From Caldifarciminota bacterium (GTDB lineage: Bacteria; WOR-3; Hydrothermia; UBA1063; CAJXJZ01): a DNA stretch of 20,722 nt. The notes under the pieces are model-generated. The model worked only from the letters and a program-made list of their open reading frames with translations, had not been told where the DNA came from and searched no databases. The position numbers and the translations under genes were made by a program. The DNA is taken from contig JALTEL010000367.1 in the NCBI GenBank assembly GCA_027073945.1, positions 1 through 20,722 of the forward strand, written 5' to 3'. Shown in pieces: positions 15,363 to 20,722 of this stretch. Position 1 is the first letter of the stretch, and every line of letters starts with the position of its first letter.

Positions 15363-16709
15363 ATGAAAAAAAATATCTTTGTTTGTAAGGAATGCGGATA
15401 CGAATCCCCAAAATGGCTTGGGCGGTGTCCCTCCTGTCATGCATGGAATTCATTTGTAGAGAAGACTGTGGAGTCTTCAAAGACCGAAGGAAAGAGCCTG
15501 TGGCTTGCCAGCAGAGCATCAAAACCCCAAAAAATACAGGATATTGAACAGAAGCATAATATAAAATTAAAAACAGACATTAAAGAGTTTGACAGGGTAA
15601 TGTCAGGAGGTTTGACAAAAGGGAGTTTTGTTCTGCTTGCAGGTGAGCCCGGTATAGGCAAATCCACCTTTCTCCTGCAAATAGCATCAAAACTCGGGAA
15701 GCAAGGAAAAATCCTGTACATAAGCGGAGAAGAATCACAGTCGCAAATAGCGGAGCGTGCAAAGAGACTGGGAATCAATACGGATAATATCTATGTTTTG
15801 TCCGAGTCTTCGCTGGAAAAGATGATAAATGCGGTAAATCAAACAGAGGCATCTTTCCTTTTTCTGGATTCCATTCAAACGACTTTTACTGAATCCATTG
15901 ATACGCAGATAGGCTCTGTGTCACAGGTAAAGGAATGCGGAGCAAGGTTGTTAGCATTGACAAAAGCAACGGGTATTACAACCATTATAACAGGCCATGT
16001 AACAAAGGTCGGAGATGTGGCGGGTCCGAGGACCCTTGAACATATGGTTGATACCGTTTTAATGCTTGAAGGAGAGAAAAGCTCGGAATTCAGGATACTT
16101 CGTGCAGTTAAAAACCGATTCGGGTCTCTGGATGAAATAGGACTTTTCCAGCTAAAAGAAAAAGGACTTATACCCGTGAGTTCGGAAGACCTGAACTTTG
16201 TTCATAATGTAGAAAAGGCCCCGGGAAACGCCGTCATTCCCATAACAAAAGGCAGCAGGGTGCTGCTGGTGGAAGCTCAGGCACTTGTGTCCGCAACCCC
16301 CTTTTCAATGCCAATGAGAAATGCAAACGGCTTCGACCTGAGAAAATTGCAAATATTGCTCGCAGTTCTTGAAAACAATCTATCACTTTCAATAAGGTCC
16401 AAAGATGTATTTGTAAATATCACGGGTGGATTTAAAATACAGGATTCATCAGCAGACCTTGGTGTGGCTGCGGCTATTCTCTCAGCATTTTTTAAAAAGA
16501 GACTCCCTATGTATTCGGCTTTTATAGGTGAGGTTGGACTTACAGGAGAAATAAGAAAAGTGTCTGATATGAAGAGAAAAATTGACGATCTCATAAGATT
16601 CGGCTACAAAAAGATTTTTGTGCCGCTCAAAAAAATGGAGAAAAAAAACAGTGCGAATATTATCACCGTGCAAAGTATAAAGGAGGTAGTTGAGTTATGC
16701 TTTGGTTAA
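15363..16709 (+). CDS. radA: DNA repair protein RadA/Sms
   Basis: RadA is a RecA-like helicase that promotes branch migration in recombination. The 448-residue protein has all parts: a C4 zinc finger (CKECG at 8-12 and CPSC at 22-25), Walker A GEPGIGKST at 94-102, Walker B region ASFLFLDSIQT near 163-173, the RadA-specific KNRFGS at 250-255, and a C-terminal Lon-like domain (about 285-448) with IGEVGLTGEIRKV. The ATG is 2 nt after the MCE stop and no ribosome binding site is seen, again suggesting coupled translation. The 3' end overlaps the PIN-TRAM gene by 13 nt. Length and motifs are normal. Confidence 0.97.
   Translation: MKKNIFVCKECGYESPKWLGRCPSCHAWNSFVEKTVESSKTEGKSLWLASRASKPQKIQDIEQKHNIKLKTDIKEFDRVMSGGLTKGSFVLLAGEPGIGKSTFLLQIASKLGKQGKILYISGEESQSQIAERAKRLGINTDNIYVLSESSLEKMINAVNQTEASFLFLDSIQTTFTESIDTQIGSVSQVKECGARLLALTKATGITTIITGHVTKVGDVAGPRTLEHMVDTVLMLEGEKSSEFRILRAVKNRFGSLDEIGLFQLKEKGLIPVSSEDLNFVHNVEKAPGNAVIPITKGSRVLLVEAQALVSATPFSMPMRNANGFDLRKLQILLAVLENNLSLSIRSKDVFVNITGGFKIQDSSADLGVAAAILSAFFKKRLPMYSAFIGEVGLTGEIRKVSDMKRKIDDLIRFGYKKIFVPLKKMEKKNSANIITVQSIKEVVELCFG
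16681..16686 (+). promoter_or_regulatory. Ribosome binding site of the PIN-TRAM gene inside radA
   Basis: AGGAGG lies in the last codons of radA, 10 nt before the ATG at 16697. It fixes the start and confirms the 13-nt overlap between the two genes. Confidence 0.7.
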
Positions 16710-17707
16710 ATATTGTTAAAGCCCTATTTCTGATTGTTATGGTAGCAGCGTCTTACCGATATGCAAAACAGGGTGGGCATCCCGTAGCATCAAGCATTGC
16801 TATAGGGGTTTTAATTGCTTTTGCCGCTTTTGGTCTTGAATATCTACTAAACAAAAAAAGGTTAAAAGACATCCTTGTTATTCTCCTCGGTGTATTGATA
16901 GGAATTATGACAGGTGTAATCTTTGGTCTTCTCATATCAATCATTCCAGGAACAAAGAATTACCTTTTACTTATTTATACAAGCTCAATTCTCTTTTTCT
17001 CATACACTTTTTCTGTTATACTCATCAGAAAAAAGGATGAATTGCTCAGGGATATGGAATATGAAGGCAAGAAAAAACCGCGTAGAGAATCCAGATCAAA
17101 GGCACAGAACAGCTCAATAAAAATAATTGATACAAGTGCAATAATAGATGGAAGAATTGTTGAACTATATAAAACAGGTGTGCTTGAAGGAACCCTTATT
17201 ATGCCCCGATTCATTTTGAAAGAGCTGCAAAATATTGCAGATTCAAAAGACCATGAAAGGCGTGTCAAGGGTAGGCATGGCCTTGACATTGTTAAACAGC
17301 TCAAAGAGATAAATCCGAGCAATTTAATAATAACAAAGGATGATATTCCTCATATAAAGGAAGTTGACTCAAAGCTCATTGAGCTGGCTGTTAAAAGGCA
17401 TGCCAAATTGGTTACAACCGACTATAACCTGCAGGAAATGGCCGAAATCAGGGGCATTGGCGTTATAAACCTCAATCAGATTTCCATAGCATTAAAACCG
17501 CCATTAAATCCGGGAGATAAAATAAGAATAAAATTGGTCAGAGAAGGTAAAGAAAAAACTCAGGCAGTCGGATACCTCGTTGATGGCACAATGGTTGTCG
17601 TGGATAATGCGGCCTCGCTGATAGGCAAAGAGATAGATTGTTATGTTCACTCCATAATACAGCAGGATACAGGCAGAATAGTATTTGGGAGGCTGCATGA
17701 AAAATAG
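16697..17707 (+). CDS. Membrane-anchored PIN-TRAM domain protein (YacL-like)
   Basis: The 336-residue protein starts with about four membrane segments (5-20, 30-50, 58-82, 88-110), then a PIN-type nuclease domain (about 141-265) and a C-terminal TRAM RNA-binding domain (about 268-333). PIN acidic residues are visible: Asp145 in IIDTSAIIDGR, Glu176, Asp224 in VDSKL, and Asp242 in TTDYNL. This architecture matches Bacillus YacL, a putative membrane-bound nuclease. In Firmicutes the order is radA-disA-yacL; here the gene overlaps radA directly and disA is absent. Start ATG is fixed by AGGAGG inside radA. It ends the plus-strand operon, and tRNA-Asp follows after about 80 nt. Confidence 0.9.
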   Translation: MLWLNIVKALFLIVMVAASYRYAKQGGHPVASSIAIGVLIAFAAFGLEYLLNKKRLKDILVILLGVLIGIMTGVIFGLLISIIPGTKNYLLLIYTSSILFFSYTFSVILIRKKDELLRDMEYEGKKKPRRESRSKAQNSSIKIIDTSAIIDGRIVELYKTGVLEGTLIMPRFILKELQNIADSKDHERRVKGRHGLDIVKQLKEINPSNLIITKDDIPHIKEVDSKLIELAVKRHAKLVTTDYNLQEMAEIRGIGVINLNQISIALKPPLNPGDKIRIKLVREGKEKTQAVGYLVDGTMVVVDNAASLIGKEIDCYVHSIIQQDTGRIVFGRLHEK

Positions 17708-17720
17708 AAAATCATCTGTT

Positions 17721-17739
17721 TTACCAAAACGGTTGGTAG
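17721..17739 (+). terminator. Weak hairpin after the PIN-TRAM gene
   Basis: TTACCAA (17721-17727) and TTGGTAG (17733-17739) can form a stem of about 7 bp, including a G-T pair, around a 5-nt loop. The nearest T-run (17751-17756) is 11 nt away and forms part of the next promoter region, so this is at best a weak terminator. Confidence 0.25.
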
Positions 17740-17746
17740 CTCCCAC

Positions 17747-17775
17747 TTGATTTTTTCTGAATAAAACCTTATAAT
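17747..17775 (+). promoter_or_regulatory. Promoter of tRNA-Asp
   Basis: TTGATT (17747-17752) and a perfect TATAAT (17770-17775) have 17-nt spacing. The expected start near 17782 lies about 5 nt before the mature tRNA. Confidence 0.75.
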
Positions 17776-17786
17776 TTAAAACATAC

Positions 17787-17862
17787 GGGGTCGTAGTTCA
17801 GTTCTGGTCAGAACGCCGGCCTGTCACGCCGGAGGTCGCGAGTTCGAGTCTCGTCGACCCCG
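17787..17862 (+). tRNA. tRNA-Asp (anticodon GTC)
   Basis: A complete cloverleaf is visible over 76 nt. The acceptor stem GGGGTCG (17787-17793) pairs perfectly with CGACCCC (17855-17861), with discriminator G at 17862. The D arm is GTTC/GAAC, the anticodon stem CCGGC/GCCGG encloses loop CTGTCAC with anticodon GTC at 17823-17825, and the T arm GCGAG-TTCGAGT-CTCGT contains the TTCGA motif. The 3' CCA is not encoded. No terminator follows: the next gene begins 10 nt later. Confidence 0.97.
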
Positions 17863-17872
17863 TTTTAAAAGG

Positions 17873-18343
17873 ATGGAAAATATAATATTATTGTTCTTTC
17901 TGAGTCTCGCACCATCTTCTCCCGGACTGGGAATTATTCTGGGAGAGCCTACGGGATTATCCTTTTCTTATATACTATCCAGAACGAATTTTGCAGATGG
18001 GGCAGTAGCATGGGCATTCCCTATGAATAAAACCGGAAAACCGAGATTTCATTTACATGGTGATTTTCTCTTTGAATGGGACATACACTCAAATCCCGAA
18101 GACTTTGAGATAGAACTTCCGGGCAGGTTTGTATTCTATGCAGGGCCCGGTGTCAGTATTGAAATAGGTGGAACAACATACCTGGGATTTAGAACAGACC
18201 TGGGTATGCGATATGAATTTCCCGGCTCACCTTTCGACGTTTTCCTTGAAATTGCTCCGGGAATTCATTTGCTTCCCGACACGGATATGTTGCTTGAGGG
18301 AGGTATTGGGGGCAGATTTTATTTTTCTGCAAGAGGAAAATAA
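17873..18343 (+). CDS. Small beta-barrel-like envelope protein, DUF3996-like
   Basis: The 156-residue protein has a short hydrophobic start (about 4-12) followed by GLGIILGEPTGLSFSYIL (18-35) and alternating hydrophobic/aromatic strands with Gly turns, ending GGRFYFSARGK. The GLG-GEPTGLS start resembles the DUF3996 (BAPKO_0422-type) small barrel family, so export to the outer membrane is inferred. The ATG is 10 nt after the tRNA-Asp 3' end, and AAAAGG directly abuts it, which is too close for a normal ribosome binding site. A TTG at 17891 is an alternative but would remove most of the hydrophobic start. It has no promoter of its own that I can see and is probably read from the tRNA promoter. 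Confidence 0.65.
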   Translation: MENIILLFFLSLAPSSPGLGIILGEPTGLSFSYILSRTNFADGAVAWAFPMNKTGKPRFHLHGDFLFEWDIHSNPEDFEIELPGRFVFYAGPGVSIEIGGTTYLGFRTDLGMRYEFPGSPFDVFLEIAPGIHLLPDTDMLLEGGIGGRFYFSARGK

Positions 18344-18356
18344 AAAGGGGCCGCCA

Positions 18357-18389
18357 TATAGCTTGTAAACACTGCTATAAGCAGTTGTT
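18357..18389 (+). other. Two overlapping hairpins in the leader of the GH18 gene
   Basis: TATAGC (18357-18362) pairs with GCTATA (18374-18379), and AACACTGC (18368-18375) pairs with GCAGTTGTT (18381-18389) with one bulged base. They share bases 18374-18375 and cannot form together. They lie between the barrel gene and the ribosome binding site AAAGGAG at 18396-18402. No T-run follows. They could be a leaky terminator or a leader structure. No convincing promoter was found in 18344-18408. Confidence 0.35.
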
Positions 18390-18408
18390 GTATATAAAGG
18401 AGTGAATT

Positions 18409-20712
18409 ATGATATTCACAATTATAATGTTAATGGCTATACCAATAGAAAGACCCTCAATACATAAAATGCAGTATATGCAGTACAGAAATACAGGACC
18501 TTCTGAGTCAATTCCGTTAACTCACACACCTCTTAAACTTAAAGCAAGACCAAAATACGTAAGCAAGACTGTATACGGCTTTCTTCCATACTGGAGGCTC
18601 AGTCATGTAAACAGTATCAAATGGCAGGACATATCCCATGTCGCTTGCTTCGGTGTGGAACTAAACAGTTCGGGCAATGTAAGCAATGCCCATGGATGGC
18701 CTGGAAGCTTCCAGGAAGTTATAGACTCTGCTCACAATAATGGTGTAAAGGTACATCTTTCTTTTCTATCTTTTAGTGCCAGTGATATACACTCCATAAT
18801 TCACACTTACCCCACAAATACAATAAGAACAATCCTTTCATACGTAGAGAATGATTATGTAGAGGGTGCCGATATAGATTTTGAAACTCCTTATTCTTCT
18901 GACAGTATATATTTTGCGAATTTTATATCAAGATTGGCTGATTCTGTTCACAAGCATCAAAAGGATATTACAATTTGTCTTGGGGCAGTGAACTGGAATA
19001 ACCGTTATAAAGTATCGCAATTGGCTCAAAGTACAGACGGACTTTTTATAATGGGGTATGATTATTACGGCTCATGGAGCAGCACATCCGGGCCTGTTGC
19101 ACCACTTACGGGCGGCACTTATAATGTTACCAACTCTGTAAATTATTACGTGGATAAGGCAGGTCGCGCAGATAAAATAATCCTTGGGGTGCCATATTAC
19201 GGACATGAATGGATAACTCAAACAGGGAATGCCTATTCAAGTACAGTCTCAAGCGTGGGGGCTCAATTATACAACACTGCTGTCCAGGAAGCCCAGAGTT
19301 ATGGACTTCTGTGGGATCAAACTTCAAATACGCCATGGTACAGACATTATACATCCTCCCAATGGCATCAGGTATGGTTTGACAACGACTCGTCCCTATC
19401 GTTAAAATATCAGCTGAGTCTGGACAGAGAATTGCAGGGAATAGGGATATGGGCGCTAACTTACGATGATACAAGGTCAGAATTGTGGAATCTCATTGAA
19501 AAATTCTTCGGTGGTGACACATTTCCGGCTCCAAAGGGCTTTGCTTGCTTATACGAATCCCCTCAGCACTTCAGGCTGTTGTGGTATGACGACAATGCTT
19601 CATCTTATGAAATCTATGAAAGCAATGACGGCAAGAACTTCACATACACAACAGAAATTTCGGATACACAATATGTTACGCAACCTTTTTACGCAAATAC
19701 AATACACTACTTTAAAATACGGGGAAAATACGTAAATGGGTACAGTGCATTTACACCCATACTTGCGGCAAGAACAGCATCAGACAGGCCTGACCTTTTA
19801 ATAGTAAATGGTTTCAATGGTATACATAGCACCGGAAACGAGGCAGCAACCCATGCCTCAGTACTTGACTCTCTGGGCATTAACTTTGTATCAAGCGTTT
19901 CCAGCAGGGTTAACAAAGGCGATATACTACTTCAGGATTATAACACAGTAGACTGGATTGTGGGAGACAAAGACACCAGCACCTTTACGCATGATGCACA
20001 GAGTGCAATACAGGTTTTTCTTGCAGGCGGAAACAAGAATTTCTTTGCTTCAGGCAGTAACATAGGGCATGACCTGATGACACATGGCGATCAAAATGAC
20101 AGCAGTTTCTATTGTAATTTTTTAAAATCAGGATATTCCTCAAATTCCGCAGGTACACACGAATTGAGAGGAGTATCGGGCTCCATATTCGGGGCTTATG
20201 GCTCTTTTATCTTTGACGATGGAAGATACAGTTACAATGTTTCGTCACCCGACGCAATTTATCCTGTAGATGGAGCACAGGCAGGCCTTGTGTATTCCAC
20301 GGGTGATACGGCACTTATTTATTTTGAGGGATTTTTCGGATGTTATCCTGTTGCGTCAAAATTGGTGTATATGGCTGTCCCGTTTGAATCTGTTCAGTAT
20401 GACACGAGAAAGCCTCTTATGGAAACAATACTAAAGTTCTTTGGTTATGACTTTAATATTGCAGAAGGCAAGAAAAACACGGGTATTAACTCCTTTAGTA
20501 GATATATTATCTTGCACGGGGAAAAATTGAGGATTGCGAATGCAAGTATGTACCAGAAGTATTTCTTATACGACGAAGAAGGAAGACTGACAAGAAAAGG
20601 CGTGATAAATGGGAACTTCATTACTTTACCTAAAAAAAGCGGCATTTTTTTCATTAAACTGCAATCAAGAGATTCTTGCAGGAGCAGGCTGATGGCTGTA
20701 GAACATTTATGA
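18409..20712 (+). CDS. Secreted GH18-family protein with Fn3-like, amidotransferase-like and C-terminal sorting-like domains
   Basis: The 767-residue protein starts with a short hydrophobic segment (1-12) that may be a signal peptide, though it lacks a basic N-region. Residues about 50-368 form a GH18 barrel: YGFLPYW near 56-62, the catalytic GADIDFE motif at 153-159 with Asp155, Asp157 and Glu159, MGYDYYGSW at 215-223, and GIWALTYDD at 346-354. Residues about 374-457 look like an Fn3 domain. Residues about 460-685 (PDLLIVNGFN, DWIVGDKD, FASGSNIGHDL) resemble the glutamine-amidotransferase-like domain seen in proteins such as xanthan lyases. The last 70 residues end with LYDEEGRLTRKG and SGIFFIKL, like type IX sorting domains. 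ATG 18409 has AAAGGAG 6 nt upstream. It probably acts on chitin- or peptidoglycan-type glycans outside the cell; the substrate is unknown. Confidence 0.85.
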   Translation: MIFTIIMLMAIPIERPSIHKMQYMQYRNTGPSESIPLTHTPLKLKARPKYVSKTVYGFLPYWRLSHVNSIKWQDISHVACFGVELNSSGNVSNAHGWPGSFQEVIDSAHNNGVKVHLSFLSFSASDIHSIIHTYPTNTIRTILSYVENDYVEGADIDFETPYSSDSIYFANFISRLADSVHKHQKDITICLGAVNWNNRYKVSQLAQSTDGLFIMGYDYYGSWSSTSGPVAPLTGGTYNVTNSVNYYVDKAGRADKIILGVPYYGHEWITQTGNAYSSTVSSVGAQLYNTAVQEAQSYGLLWDQTSNTPWYRHYTSSQWHQVWFDNDSSLSLKYQLSLDRELQGIGIWALTYDDTRSELWNLIEKFFGGDTFPAPKGFACLYESPQHFRLLWYDDNASSYEIYESNDGKNFTYTTEISDTQYVTQPFYANTIHYFKIRGKYVNGYSAFTPILAARTASDRPDLLIVNGFNGIHSTGNEAATHASVLDSLGINFVSSVSSRVNKGDILLQDYNTVDWIVGDKDTSTFTHDAQSAIQVFLAGGNKNFFASGSNIGHDLMTHGDQNDSSFYCNFLKSGYSSNSAGTHELRGVSGSIFGAYGSFIFDDGRYSYNVSSPDAIYPVDGAQAGLVYSTGDTALIYFEGFFGCYPVASKLVYMAVPFESVQYDTRKPLMETILKFFGYDFNIAEGKKNTGINSFSRYIILHGEKLRIANASMYQKYFLYDEEGRLTRKGVINGNFITLPKKSGIFFIKLQSRDSCRSRLMAVEHL

Positions 20713-20722
20713 AGAGCATATG
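20713..20722 (+). other. Window end, possible next gene start
   Basis: An ATG occupies the final three bases (20720-20722), 7 nt after the GH18 stop. Nothing downstream is visible, so a further gene cannot be supported. Confidence 0.15.

Noticed and set aside
1..20722. Mobile element, phage, toxin-antitoxin, defence system or CRISPR array
   Set aside because: No transposase, integrase, direct repeat array, att-like repeat at the tRNA, or defence-type domain was seen; all genes fit core or envelope functions.

Overview
The window reads as an ordinary stretch of chromosome from a Gram-negative (two-membrane), moderately AT-rich bacterium. The outer membrane is inferred from an ADP-heptose-type glycosyltransferase, a DegP-like protease that looks like a lipoprotein, an MCE (MlaD-like) lipid-transport protein and a short beta-barrel-like protein. 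A GH18 protein with a C-terminal tail resembling type IX secretion sorting domains suggests a lineage related to the FCB group or to uncultivated phyla such as WOR-3. That placement is inference; no rRNA or marker set was available. I saw no transposase, phage gene, CRISPR array or shift in composition.

Layout: (1) 1-774 (+), the 3' end of fabF, facing (2) a lone GNAT-like gene at 901-2052 (-). (3) A long minus-strand block runs from 12331 down to 2195: GT9 glycosyltransferase, PLP aminotransferase, BCAM0308-like zinc-ribbon protein, COG2509 FAD oxidoreductase, DUF502 membrane protein, CorC-like CBS protein, then purS-purQ-purL-purF. From the oxidoreductase to purF every junction overlaps, so those seven genes are probably one translationally coupled operon. 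(4) A 186-nt divergent promoter region (12332-12517) separates this block from (5) a plus-strand operon: TalC-type transaldolase, HtrA/DegP protease, MCE protein, radA, and a membrane-anchored PIN-TRAM protein like YacL. (6) tRNA-Asp(GTC) has its own strong promoter and is followed 10 nt later by a small DUF3996-like barrel protein. (7) A 767-residue multidomain GH18 protein fills the end of the window.

Functionally, PurS, PurQ and PurL form the three-part FGAM synthetase and PurF performs the first committed step of purine synthesis; the other pur genes are not here. HtrA, MCE, the GT9 enzyme, the barrel protein and the GH18 protein belong to envelope biogenesis or maintenance. RadA and YacL-like genes are neighbours in Firmicutes too, but there disA lies between them and here it does not.

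No clearly new biological system was found. The points most worth a second look are the domain architecture and sorting tail of the GH18 protein, the tRNA-Asp/barrel-gene transcript, the five-cysteine cluster in the COG2509 oxidoreductase, the radA-yacL pair without disA, and the coupling of envelope and redox genes to purine genes. There is no gene-free stretch longer than 300 nt.
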